Below the pieces are notes generated by a model. That model was not told the DNA's origin and did no database searches. It saw only the letters and a list, made by a program, of their open reading frames with translations. The translations under genes were made by a program, and so were the position numbers. A stretch of 64,000 bases of DNA, taken from Novosphingobium sp. SG707. GTDB taxonomy: Bacteria > Pseudomonadota > Alphaproteobacteria > Sphingomonadales > Sphingomonadaceae. Below are positions 18,301 to 25,846 of the stretch, in pieces (positions within the stretch are counted from its first letter, which is position 1; each line of letters opens with the position of its first letter). The stretch lies in contig NZ_JAAZQL010000009.1 in assembly GCF_012275515.1 (NCBI RefSeq), positions 122,034-186,033 of the forward strand, written 5' to 3'.

Positions 18301-20662
18301 CACCGGGCCGTCGGGCTATACGGACACTATCTATGTCGGCGGCGACGGCGCGATCATCAATCAGTTGGCCACGACCGGCATGGTTTCCTCGTTCAACTTT
18401 TCTGCGCCGACTTTTCCGCGCGCTCTGGACGGATTTCTCGGCAGCTTCTCCAATCGGGCTGATGTGGGCCGCCTGTTCCTGCTGACCTCCGCCTTCGACA
18501 ATTCGGCCACTATCGGCACGGTCTATCGGGCGGAGAGCAACCTCACCCTGTTTACGAACAACGGTTTCTCATTCAGCAACAGCGGCGCCATTCTCAATTC
18601 CGGCGGCGCCTCATCCGTGTTTTTGCGCGGCATGACCGTGGGCAACAGCATCATCGCCAACAGCGGCACAATCATTGGCGGGATCGACCTTTCGATGACC
18701 GGCGCGGCGGGCTCCACCCTTGCGATCAACAATTCGGGCACGATCAACGGCTATGTGCGATACAGCAACGGGTTCGACCCTGTCACAAACGCCTTCATTC
18801 AGGTGATCACCAACAATGCCATGCTGATTTCGCTTTTGGACCAACAGCGGTTCAGCCTTGCCAACAGCGGCACGATCACGGGCGACATCATTCTTAATGG
18901 CGGGGACATGTCGGTGGTCAACACCGGCATGATCCGGGGCAGCCTGGCCACCGGGGCGGGCAATGACGCCATCGCCATGAACGGCGCGTTTTCCGGCAGC
19001 ATCAATGGCGGCGCGGGCATCAACACGCTCTCGGTCAATGGCGGTTCGCAGGCGGCCCCCGTCGCCTTCGCCTCGGTGAGCAACATTGCCTCGATGACCC
19101 AGACGGGCGGCTTTGCCACGGTCTCGGGCATCGGCACCTTTGGCAGCGTGATGATGACGGGCGGGCGGCTGGTGGGGCTGGCCGGATCGGTGATGAATGC
19201 GGACAGCTTTACTGTGGGGGGCAACGCCACTTTCGGTTCGGCGGGCGCGGTCAACGGCAATGTCGTGGTCAACGGCACGCTGAGCCCCGGCGCTTCGCCC
19301 GGCACCATGACAGTGAACGGCAATGTGACGCTGAACGGGGGATCGACTTCGCTGTTCGAAATTACGCCCACGGTTTCGGACAAGCTGATCGTCAACGGCA
19401 GGCTGACGATCCTGCCGGGCAGCACTTTGCAGATCGCCGCCTCTGCCCCGGTGAAGGTGGGCACAACGCTCAACCTGATCAGCGCGAGCGGGGGTGTTAC
19501 AGGAACCTATGACACGGTGACGGGCATCACCGGGGCGGTTCGCAAACTGGCCAATGGCGATATGGGGCTGTTGGTGCAATTTGCCAATCCGGCCAATTAT
19601 ACGCCGCAGGTCCGCAATACGATTGCCTATGTCAACAATGCCATGGCTGCGAACAGCGCTCCGGCGGCCCTGTTCCCGGCGCTTTCGGCGCTTCAGGACG
19701 GCAATGCCGCGCCGATCGCCTCGGCCTTTGCGCAATTGACGCCCGAACCTTATGCCGACGCCATGCAGATCGGCGCAGAAACCGCCCTGTCGCAGGCGGC
19801 GGCCTCGCGCTCCATGGGTGAGGGCGAGGTGAACGGGACGCCGCATCTCTTCGGCTTTGGCCAGATGCTGGGCAGCCTGCGCCAGTTCTCCGGCAATCAG
19901 GCGCAAGGTGTGAGCTCGGCCACGACCAATGGCTTTGGCGTGCTGGGCGGACTGGGCGTTGCCGGGGGCAATTATGCCGCTTCGGTCTATATGGGCTGGA
20001 TGGATCAGGATCAGTCGGTCGCGATGCTGGGCGCTTCAACCAAGGCGCGCGGGGTGATCGGCGGTGTGGCGGCGCGCTTTGGCGAAATCACCCGGCTCAC
20101 CCTTTCGGCCAATTACGACAGGGCCTTGGCCAAGACCCGCCGTTATGTGCCCGGCGCCGGGACGATCATGAGCAGCTATTTGCTGCCAAGCTGGTCTTTC
20201 GACGCCTCGATCAGCCATGCGGTGCCTCTGGGCGGGGGATGGGTCGTCCGCCCGCAGATCGGCACGACATGGGTCATTACCAAGCGCGGCGCGATTGATG
20301 AGGTCAGCCCTCATCCCTTTGCCCTGTCTGTAAACGCGGCGAGGATGGTGCAGGGCTTTGTCGATGCGGGGCTGAGTTTCGAAACCGCACCTGATGCGGC
20401 CGGGCCTTGGCGGCGCTTCCTGACGCTGGGCGCGCGCTATCGGGCCGAGGGCGGCCAGGCCGATGCCACGGCGGGGCTGGCGGGCTATACGCCCGGTCTG
20501 ACGGCGCTGGGCGTGGGGCGCAACCGGCTGGATGTCACCATGGCGGCGGGCGTCGAATACAGGCTGACGCCGGGCGCCAGCTTTTTCCTTAACGCCACGG
20601 GCGAACTGGGCGTTGCGGGCAAGCGCGAAAGCGTAACGGGCGGGGTGCGTTTCCGGCTGTGA
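15227..20662 (+). CDS. Giant autotransporter with beta-helical repeat passenger
   Basis: 1811 residues. Signal peptide at 1-35 (hydrophobic ISLAALAVGAP, cleavage after AWA). A very long Asn/Gly/Thr/Ser-rich passenger follows, built from short imperfect repeats such as NTGTINGN and NSGTITG, as expected for a right-handed beta-helix. The C-terminal ~280 residues (from about 1530) form an autotransporter beta-barrel, with motifs such as GFGQMLGSLRQF and a terminal strand ending GGVRFRL. This is a type Va secreted surface protein; adhesin or biofilm function is an inference from the class. No protease or other catalytic motif is seen in the passenger. The start is GTG 15227 with AGGGG seven bases upstream. 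The gene is monocistronic. Confidence 0.9.
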   Translation: MIQNSNGRRSYRAALFVARISLAALAVGAPVRAWAECSPSPNPQLTDITCTGTTTNGVTLTAYYAPLTVVSDATVTNTGASAITVAIPSPNGYYSRNAVITVNGIVTAYGAPGIAVTSGTTLVSTYDFSGTYASISVAPTGIVSGTTGIALTQSPGPYSIYSPTRVMVYNEGTISGTSGVAISTSGNYARLDSIINTGTGTIGAIAARFGQIHNSGTIEGGSLSAISQGNVDSNYLISNNSIIHSASNAATISIASAQSASLSNTIINSHVIANDGAGGAIYSGNYLTIENDAGATIASKGAATIANGSSLALNNLGLITNTGGGMGIIGSNVSINNYFLGTINALPGADAISVSGKLTLSNTGTINGNIVTTLGMDGAMLDSSAGTINGNVLLGPADDTVVANYVNGALVTGINGTLDGGAGTNLLQVNFLKNAELSNALTLPTNFFVMNANVASGATVTLGQGFTAYNGLGINGAGSLVNKATLFGTIQIGAQGSSLASFVNDGTIIANGTGVYDQNAKSLSNTGAILSLGGTGLVLTETNGTPNTNNTNSGAITGATVGASLFASSLVNTGTISGATGVLLDMNSFIDNREGGLIMGSTAAISSLSTSALVSVANAGTINGNVNLLSPAPSYYGSYNKYWAKTGGMLYGNLTLGSGDALITTISGSGTSGYAGINGTVSASNSVLRYDVTGNESATLAMRSGFTSLGYQVAGGAALTLNTNGAFGSTVNLAGQGNVVLNGTIAATNAVAIQEAAVMQPGMTTLPTALTITNNGALSMTLQNSPYWPGYGSVFLQSSNVINNGKISFTDLNNSATIIAAVYTGGGVTNNGTITSNVGYGVRASTLTNNGTITAGNSAVVIGTNTVNTTASITNSGTLTSTASAAITNDSSYSPYYMLTNLAGGTITGFGDAIRTAGGTIINSGTINGNVNLNYWASSFYNMPGFYVAKGGTINGNLNFGNADDYLVETGSGFGVTGTINGGAGVNWIGHQRSGTATVSLGGALLPGFTNEFTLASGASSQVTITGPSGYTDTIYVGGDGAIINQLATTGMVSSFNFSAPTFPRALDGFLGSFSNRADVGRLFLLTSAFDNSATIGTVYRAESNLTLFTNNGFSFSNSGAILNSGGASSVFLRGMTVGNSIIANSGTIIGGIDLSMTGAAGSTLAINNSGTINGYVRYSNGFDPVTNAFIQVITNNAMLISLLDQQRFSLANSGTITGDIILNGGDMSVVNTGMIRGSLATGAGNDAIAMNGAFSGSINGGAGINTLSVNGGSQAAPVAFASVSNIASMTQTGGFATVSGIGTFGSVMMTGGRLVGLAGSVMNADSFTVGGNATFGSAGAVNGNVVVNGTLSPGASPGTMTVNGNVTLNGGSTSLFEITPTVSDKLIVNGRLTILPGSTLQIAASAPVKVGTTLNLISASGGVTGTYDTVTGITGAVRKLANGDMGLLVQFANPANYTPQVRNTIAYVNNAMAANSAPAALFPALSALQDGNAAPIASAFAQLTPEPYADAMQIGAETALSQAAASRSMGEGEVNGTPHLFGFGQMLGSLRQFSGNQAQGVSSATTNGFGVLGGLGVAGGNYAASVYMGWMDQDQSVAMLGASTKARGVIGGVAARFGEITRLTLSANYDRALAKTRRYVPGAGTIMSSYLLPSWSFDASISHAVPLGGGWVVRPQIGTTWVITKRGAIDEVSPHPFALSVNAARMVQGFVDAGLSFETAPDAAGPWRRFLTLGARYRAEGGQADATAGLAGYTPGLTALGVGRNRLDVTMAAGVEYRLTPGASFFLNATGELGVAGKRESVTGGVRFRL
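16316..18755 (+). repeat. Repeated GTINGN coding motif in the autotransporter
   Basis: The 17-base string GGCACGATCAACGGCAA recurs at 16316, 16382, 17084, 17999 and 18080, with near copies at 18158 and 18737. It encodes GTINGN and related rungs of the predicted beta-helix. Conservation at the nucleotide level suggests relatively recent duplication or ongoing gene conversion. Confidence 0.75.
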
Positions 20663-20672
20663 CCGATAGCTA

Positions 20673-20697
20673 TGGGGAGAGCTTTATGCTCTTCCCA
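20673..20697 (+). terminator. Possible hairpin terminator after the autotransporter
   Basis: TGGGGAGAG and CTCTTCCCA form a nine-pair stem (one G-T) with a seven-base loop, 11 bases after the autotransporter stop. No T-run follows, so it may only be a 3'-end-stabilising hairpin. Confidence 0.4.
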
Positions 20698-20776
20698 TCA
20701 TCGCAGGATGCGCCCGGCCTGACCTCGCAAGGGTACCTTGGCGCGGGCTGCGCAGGTGCTGCATGGATGGAGAGAA

Positions 20777-20851
20777 TGGTGACCCCTACGAGAATCGAAC
20801 TCGTGTTTCAGCCGTGAGAGGGCCGCGTCCTGACCGCTAGACGAAGGGGCC
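20777..20851 (-). tRNA. tRNA-Glu (anticodon CTC)
   Basis: 75 nt on the minus strand with CCA encoded. Acceptor strands GGCCCCT and AGGGGTC pair, the T-arm carries TTCGATTC, and the anticodon loop CTCTCAC places CTC at 34-36, reading GAG. It differs from its three neighbours only at the wobble base and at one D-loop position. It is the last (3'-most) gene of the array. Confidence 0.95.
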
Positions 20852-20870
20852 GATGGCTCTGATTTACAAG

Positions 20871-20945
20871 TGGTGACCCCTACGAGAATCGAACTCGTGT
20901 TTCAGCCGTGAAAGGGCCGCGTCCTAACCGCTAGACGAAGGGGCC
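20871..20945 (-). tRNA. tRNA-Glu (anticodon TTC), copy 3
   Basis: 75 nt with encoded CCA; anticodon loop CTTTCAC gives TTC, decoding GAA/GAG. Its sequence matches the two upstream copies. The spacer to the CTC copy is 19 bases. Confidence 0.95.
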
Positions 20946-20973
20946 ATCCTTGAAGCCAAGGCAGGCTATGTAA

Positions 20974-21048
20974 TGGTGACCCCTACGAGAATCGAACTCG
21001 TGTTTCAGCCGTGAAAGGGCCGCGTCCTAACCGCTAGACGAAGGGGCC
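20974..21048 (-). tRNA. tRNA-Glu (anticodon TTC), copy 2
   Basis: 75 nt with encoded CCA and anticodon TTC. It is flanked on both sides by 28-base spacers that resemble each other and each contain a small CCTTG...CAAGG hairpin, so gene plus spacer forms a 103-base duplicated unit. Confidence 0.95.
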
Positions 21049-21076
21049 GACCTTGAAACCAAGGTAAGCTATGCAA

Positions 21077-21151
21077 TGGTGACCCCTACGAGAATCGAAC
21101 TCGTGTTTCAGCCGTGAAAGGGCCGCGTCCTAACCGCTAGACGAAGGGGCC
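21077..21151 (-). tRNA. tRNA-Glu (anticodon TTC), copy 1 (promoter-proximal)
   Basis: 75 nt with encoded CCA and anticodon TTC. It is the first gene of the array in the direction of transcription, about 25 bases downstream of the predicted transcription start. Confidence 0.95.
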
Positions 21152-21181
21152 AACCTCGGCTTGCGCCTTGGTGAGGCCGCG

Positions 21182-21210
21182 CATTTATGGAGAGGGGGCC
21201 GGTTGGTCAA
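21182..21210 (-). promoter_or_regulatory. Predicted promoter of the tRNA-Glu array
   Basis: On the minus strand a TTGACC -35 box is followed after 17 bases by TAAATG as a weak -10 box, about 30 bases before the first tRNA. The spacer is GC-rich next to the -10, as in stable-RNA promoters. Confidence 0.45.
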
Positions 21211-21282
21211 GTCACAAAACGCGTTACTATCGGAAAAAACGCAAAAATTATCATAAATCTTGAAATATCAGCGCTTTGATTG

Positions 21283-23067
21283 TTAACCGGCCCATGCCGC
21301 ATCATCGACATGCAATTCGGCGGCCCGACGCGGTCCCCAATCGTCGATTCGTGCCCGCCCGGCCAGCCACAGCTTGCGCCCATGATCGCCATGGATCAGC
21401 GTCTGGCCCATTTCGGTCTGGGCCGCGCGAAAGGCCATCGCCTTGAAACTGGCGCCATCTTCGCCCCGCACGATCATGCGCAGGTGGTCCGCACCCACCA
21501 CATCGGCCTTGACCACGCGCACCGGCCCCACCGCCACGCGCGGCCCCGGCCATCCCATGCCATAGGGGCCCGCGCTCTCCAGCAATTCGACCAGTTCGGG
21601 CTGCAGCCCGCGCGGCGCCACGGCCAGATCGAGCAGCAGCGATTGCGCCCCCTGCGCCCGCCCGACATCGCCCGCCAGACGGTCGTCCAGCCACTGCGCA
21701 AAATCCTCCAGCCGGTCCTGCGCCACGGTCAGGCCCGCCGCCATCGCATGGCCGCCGCCCGCCACCAGATAGCCCAGTTCGCGCGCACCAATGATCGCCG
21801 CGCCCAGATCGACGCCCGAAATCGAGCGGCCCGAACCTTTGCCCACGCCATCATCGTCCAGCGCGATCACCAGCGTGGGCTTGCCGGTCTTTTCCTTGAT
21901 CCGCCCCGCCACGATGCCGATCACGCCGGGATGCCATCCCTTGCCCGATACCACGACCACGCTGCGGTTGCCCTGCCGCTCCACCTGCGCCTCGGCGGCC
22001 TCCTGCACGGCCATTTCAATGGCGCGGCGCTCTTCGTTCAACCGCGAGAGCTGGGCGGCGATCTCGCGCGCCTCCTCGGCGTCCTGCGTGGTCAGCAGGC
22101 GCACGCCGAGCGTTGCCTCGCCCACGCGGCCGCCCGCATTCACCCGCGGCCCCAGCGCAAAGCCGAGATCGGTGGCCGTAGGCGCGCGGTTCAACCGGCT
22201 TGCATCGATCAGCGCGGCCATGCCGATATTCTCGCGTCGCGCCATCACCTTCAACCCCTGCGCCACCAGCGCCCGGTTCAGCCCATGCAGCGCGGCCACA
22301 TCGGCCACCGTGCCCAGCGCCACCAGATCGAGCAGCGCAAACAGATCCGGCTCCGCCCGCCCGGCAAACCATCCCCGCCCGCGCAGCACCCGCACCAGCG
22401 CCACGCCCAGCAAAAAGGCCACGCCGACCGCCGCCAGATGGCCATGCGCCGCCCCAATGTCGCTTTCATCCAACCGGTTGGGGTTTACCAGTGCCAGCGC
22501 CTGCGGCAATTCGGCGCTGCATTTGTGGTGATCGACCACGATCACCTCCACGCCCGCCTGCGCCGCCATGGCCAGCGCTTCATGCGCCATGGCCCCGCAA
22601 TCGACCGTCACGATCAGTTGCGCACCCTCGGCCCCCAGACGCACCAGCGCCTCGCCGGTGGGGCCATAGCCTTCGAGCAGGCGGTCGGGGATGTAATGGC
22701 GCGCGTCATGGCCCAGCATCCGGATCAGCCGGATCAGCAAAGCCGCGCTGGTTGCCCCATCCACGTCATAATCGCCGTATATGGTGATCGCCTCACGCCG
22801 TTCGATGGCGTCGGCCATGCGCCGGGCGGCCAGTTCCATATCGCGGAATTCGGACGGATCGGGTAGAAAGGCGCGAAGTGTGGGCGCGCGGTGACGGGGC
22901 AGATCCTCACGCGCAACGCCGCGGGCGAGAAGCAGTTGGGTGATGATGTCATCGCTGAGCCCGCCCGAGGCGGTCTGCGCCATGTCCATATTGCCCCCGC
23001 GCCAGCGCCAGGCCTTGCCCGACAGAGAAGATTCGGGGCGGATCCATTGTGTCAAATCTGCATGCAT
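21283..23067 (-). CDS. recJ: Single-stranded-DNA-specific exonuclease RecJ
   Basis: 594 residues, normal length. A DHH-family phosphoesterase core is visible: motif I YGDYDVDGATSAALL (Asp99-Asp103), motif II DCGAMAHEAL, motif III VDHHKC, then the DHHA1 domain with GGHAMAAG and a C-terminal OB-like part. RecJ degrades 5' single-stranded DNA in RecF-pathway recombination and mismatch repair. The ATG at 23067 gives the usual N-terminus. The downstream 131 bases hold the tRNA promoter on the same strand and no clear terminator, so recJ transcripts might read into the tRNA-Glu array. Confidence 0.96.
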   Translation of the reverse strand: MHADLTQWIRPESSLSGKAWRWRGGNMDMAQTASGGLSDDIITQLLLARGVAREDLPRHRAPTLRAFLPDPSEFRDMELAARRMADAIERREAITIYGDYDVDGATSAALLIRLIRMLGHDARHYIPDRLLEGYGPTGEALVRLGAEGAQLIVTVDCGAMAHEALAMAAQAGVEVIVVDHHKCSAELPQALALVNPNRLDESDIGAAHGHLAAVGVAFLLGVALVRVLRGRGWFAGRAEPDLFALLDLVALGTVADVAALHGLNRALVAQGLKVMARRENIGMAALIDASRLNRAPTATDLGFALGPRVNAGGRVGEATLGVRLLTTQDAEEAREIAAQLSRLNEERRAIEMAVQEAAEAQVERQGNRSVVVVSGKGWHPGVIGIVAGRIKEKTGKPTLVIALDDDGVGKGSGRSISGVDLGAAIIGARELGYLVAGGGHAMAAGLTVAQDRLEDFAQWLDDRLAGDVGRAQGAQSLLLDLAVAPRGLQPELVELLESAGPYGMGWPGPRVAVGPVRVVKADVVGADHLRMIVRGEDGASFKAMAFRAAQTEMGQTLIHGDHGRKLWLAGRARIDDWGPRRAAELHVDDAAWAG

Positions 23068-23269
23068 AATGGAGGGGACTAGACCATCTTTCGCCCGACA
23101 GAAAGGGTAGGGGATTTGTTAAACATGGAGCATACATAAGATGATACGAATGTTGCCCCGACGTTGTTCCATTTTGGTTATAATGCCCGGGACTCGACGT
23201 CATGAAACGAAAAATGCCATACGTCCTTTGTGACGCCATTTTTTTGGAGGCCATAGCGCGGTTGAATTG
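23068..23269. other. Divergent intergenic region, recJ / unknown gene
   Basis: About 200 bases. A TATAAT at 23179-23184 could be a -10 box for the plus-strand gene, but no well-spaced -35 is seen. GGAGG at 23246-23250 is about 19 bases from the ATG at 23270, too far for an ordinary ribosome binding site. Confidence 0.35.
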
Positions 23270-24016
23270 ATGACAGTTCCGTCCCCCACATCCTCCGCTT
23301 TTTATGTCCAGTTTCCGCAAGGGCGTACGCCCAAGGCGCAGGCGGTGCTTGATCTTTTGGAGCAAGCTGCTGATGCTGCACGGGTTTTTACGGTCTCGCA
23401 CCGGCCAAAGGACGATGATGACTGGCTCGAATTGCTGTCCAGCGGTCTGACTTTCGATGTGTCCGGCCTGTCCGGGGCCGGGGCCGCGCCCGAGGTGGCG
23501 ACGCGCTATGGTGTGGCGGCGGACACCGATCTGGATCATTCGGCATGGCTGCGCCTTGCCCCGGGCGAGCATCTTTCCGGCGGGGGCAGCCAATTGCCCG
23601 TGGTCCAGGTGATGGCCGGGGTGGTGCTGGGCCTGCTCGATCTGCCGGGGGCGATGGGGGTGGCATGGGGCCCGGCCCGCACAATCATGAGCGCTGAGCA
23701 TTTCCGGCGGATCGTTCCGGGCTGGCTCAAGGGCGGTGCCTTTCCCGCATTGGGCCTGACGGCCTTGGCGCGCGATGGGGCGGGCAACGTGGTTAGTGAG
23801 GGGTTAAGTTTTTTTGCTGGACTCGAACTGCGAATCGAGCCACTCCTTGCCAAACAGCCCGGCTTGGCTGGCAAGGTTGCCGTAAGACTTATCCACAGTT
23901 TGGTGGACGGCTGGACGGTGAAGGAGCCCGTTGAAGTTGAAGGGCCGGATGGGGAAATTCTCGGGGTAACTCCCGAGGAAAATGGAAAAATTCTTCGGGT
24001 ATGTCTAGCACGCTGA
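23270..24016 (+). CDS. Uncharacterised protein upstream of the AHH protein
   Basis: 248 residues, no signal peptide and no transmembrane helix. I do not recognise it with certainty. The central segment QVMAGVVLGLLDLPGAMGVAWGPARTIMSAEHF has the look of DUF4261-type domains, in which a hydrophobic helix precedes a 'G-V-x-W' strand; this is a tentative resemblance only. Its 3' end overlaps the AHH-protein gene by 16 bases, so the two are translationally coupled and probably work together. ATG 23270 is chosen over the TTG immediately before it. Confidence 0.7.
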   Translation: MTVPSPTSSAFYVQFPQGRTPKAQAVLDLLEQAADAARVFTVSHRPKDDDDWLELLSSGLTFDVSGLSGAGAAPEVATRYGVAADTDLDHSAWLRLAPGEHLSGGGSQLPVVQVMAGVVLGLLDLPGAMGVAWGPARTIMSAEHFRRIVPGWLKGGAFPALGLTALARDGAGNVVSEGLSFFAGLELRIEPLLAKQPGLAGKVAVRLIHSLVDGWTVKEPVEVEGPDGEILGVTPEENGKILRVCLAR

Positions 24017-24624
24017 CGAAAATCGTCGCCACAGTGTCGCCAGTCGCGGGGCTTGGCCCCATACCCTCGGCAAGGGCGGCGCTGAGCCATATTCGTCATC
24101 GGGCTCGTCCGTCTTTGCCCTTCCGCGCTGTTAATCAATCGGACAGCCCCGATTACGACCCCGAACTGCAGCGCCACCACATTCTGCCCAAACAATTGCT
24201 TTCTCAGCGCTGCTTCGGGCCGATGTTCGATACGATCGGGCGCGACCGGGTGGGGTTCGACGATTTCCGGCGTAATGGTCTGTTGCTGCCTGCCCATGAT
24301 TCGGCGGCGATCAAGCTGGCGCTGCCCATGCATCGCGGGCCGCATCGGGATTACAGCGCCTTGGTGATGGAGCGCGTGGGCCAGGTTGAGGCGCGATGGG
24401 CCGGCATTCGCGGCAAGACGCCCGAAGTGGCGATGGTCGAGGCTGTTCAGCGCCTGACCTTACTGCAAAAGGCTCTGCGCCGTCGCCTGCTGCGCCCGCA
24501 GGCCAAGCCGATGGTGTTGAACCGTTACGATCCGATGCAGCGCCATGTCGATTTTACCGAACTGGACGCAATGGTCGATATGCTCTGGCCCGATACGCAG
24601 GAATTGGCGGATCTGGGGCTGTAA
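24001..24624 (+). CDS. AHH-type HNH/Endo VII superfamily protein
   Basis: 207 residues. The segment ELQRHHILPKQLLSQRCFGP (residues ~56-75) matches the AHH signature of the HNH/Endonuclease VII superfamily, where the His pair acts in metal binding and catalysis; a further H-R-x-x-H (MHRGPHRDY) around residue 111-117 could complete the site. Most AHH domains are toxin modules of larger polymorphic toxins; here the domain is a stand-alone protein without secretion signal or repeats. The 16-base overlap with the upstream gene suggests a functional pair. Nuclease activity is inferred, not shown. Confidence 0.72.
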   Translation: MSSTLTKIVATVSPVAGLGPIPSARAALSHIRHRARPSLPFRAVNQSDSPDYDPELQRHHILPKQLLSQRCFGPMFDTIGRDRVGFDDFRRNGLLLPAHDSAAIKLALPMHRGPHRDYSALVMERVGQVEARWAGIRGKTPEVAMVEAVQRLTLLQKALRRRLLRPQAKPMVLNRYDPMQRHVDFTELDAMVDMLWPDTQELADLGL

Positions 24625-24654
24625 TCGCGCCCGCCTTGGGCTAAAGGCCCGCCA

Positions 24655-25275
24655 ATGTCTCAGGATCTTCTCGATAGTTTGCCCGCGCCCTGGCGCTTTG
24701 CGGTGGCCTATGCGCCGGTGGCCACGCGTGAGCGGTGGCTGACGATGCTGGCGCTGGATGTGCGCTTGGCGGGCGTGGTGCGCGGCGCGCGTGAACCGAT
24801 TCTGGCCCAGATGAGGCTGGCATGGTGGCGCGATCGGCTGCGCGACTCGGCGGACAAATGGCCGCGGGGCGAGCCTTTGCTGGCGGCTCTGTCCTGCTGG
24901 GATGGTGGACATGGCGCGCTGATGGGGCTGGTCGATGGCTGGGAGGCCCTGCTGGGCGAGGCGCCTTTGCCGGTCGCGGCGTTCGAAGCGTGGATTGAAG
25001 GGCGCGTTGCCGCCTGCGCCGCGTTGGGCGAGGGGGCAGATAGCATGGCCCGGGGCTGGGCGCTGGGCGATCTGGCGGCTCATCTGGGCGATGCGCAGGA
25101 GCAGGCCGCAGTGGCCGATATGATCGAGGCCCATGGCTGGCGCGCGGTTCGTTTGCCGCGCAAGATGCGCCCGCTGGTGGTTCTGCATGGGCTGGCCGCG
25201 CGGACCAAGGGGCGTCAGGGCGCGGAAAACATTTCGCTTTTTACACTTTTGCGGCTTGGAATGCTGGGGATCTAA
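24655..25275 (+). CDS. Squalene/phytoene synthase-family-like protein
   Basis: 206 residues, shorter than true synthases (about 280-350). The segment ILAQMRLAWWRDRLRD resembles the QxRLAWWRD helix found in squalene/phytoene-synthase-fold proteins. The two DxxxD metal-binding motifs needed for prenyl condensation are not visible, so a non-catalytic role (like NDUFAF6-type family members) is more likely. AAAGG lies nine bases before the ATG. It follows the AHH gene by 30 bases and may share its transcript. Confidence 0.65.
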   Translation: MSQDLLDSLPAPWRFAVAYAPVATRERWLTMLALDVRLAGVVRGAREPILAQMRLAWWRDRLRDSADKWPRGEPLLAALSCWDGGHGALMGLVDGWEALLGEAPLPVAAFEAWIEGRVAACAALGEGADSMARGWALGDLAAHLGDAQEQAAVADMIEAHGWRAVRLPRKMRPLVVLHGLAARTKGRQGAENISLFTLLRLGMLGI

Positions 25276-25306
25276 GGTACTTTCCCTATAGGTTGAGAGG
25301 AGTTGA

Positions 25307-25846
25307 ATGGGGCGGTTGGTCATCGGCGCGGTTTCGGCGCTGGTTCTGGTGAGCGCGGGGTTCTTCTGGTGGCAGGGGCGGGCCAGTCTGGAACGCGCCG
25401 CACCTCTGCCGGTCGTTTCCGGCCCGCCGGGCGAGGGAGCTATCGAGCTGCCCGATGCCGATCCGCATGGGCGCGGCCCGGCCTTGCCCAATGCGGCCAA
25501 GAAGGTGATGTCCAAGGAGGACAGGCGCTTCAACCGCTATGACCGCAACCGCGACGGCTCGATCAATCGCAACGAGATGCTTTCAACCCGCGTGAAGGCA
25601 TTCCAAAAGCTGGACGTCAACCACGACAATCTGCTCAGCTTTGAGGAATGGGCGGTCAAGACGTCCAATCGTTTCAAGGAGATCGATCGCAATGGCGATG
25701 GTATCCTCAGCCGCGCGGAACTGAACGCCTATTACGCTGCGCAGGATGCGAAAAAGGCCGAGCGCGACAAGGCCAAGGCTGATTGCGCCTGTGGCAAGGC
25801 TGCGCCTAAGGGCCGCCCCGCCACAGACGATGATGACCCGGATTAA
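25307..25846 (+). CDS. EF-hand calcium-binding protein
   Basis: 179 residues. An N-terminal hydrophobic segment (VIGAVSALVLVSAGFFWW) acts as membrane anchor or uncleaved signal. Three EF-hand loops follow: DRNRDGSINRNE, DVNHDNLLSFEE and DRNGDGILSRAE, all with acidic residues at positions 1 and 12. The C-terminus is Lys/Asp-rich with a CAC pair. GAGAGGAG precedes the ATG at good spacing. It is probably periplasmic and binds calcium; the partner is unknown. Its last four bases overlap the 3' end of trmFO on the other strand. Confidence 0.88.
   Translation: MGRLVIGAVSALVLVSAGFFWWQGRASLERAAPLPVVSGPPGEGAIELPDADPHGRGPALPNAAKKVMSKEDRRFNRYDRNRDGSINRNEMLSTRVKAFQKLDVNHDNLLSFEEWAVKTSNRFKEIDRNGDGILSRAELNAYYAAQDAKKAERDKAKADCACGKAAPKGRPATDDDDPD

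Noticed and set aside
16316..18755. Repeats in the autotransporter as a mobile element or CRISPR
   Set aside because: They are in frame, encode the same GTINGN rung and vary in spacing, as expected for a repetitive beta-helix.
20777..21151. Regularly spaced near-identical repeats resembling a CRISPR array
   Set aside because: The repeats are 75 nt tRNA-Glu genes with full cloverleaf and CCA ends; spacers are similar to each other and too few.
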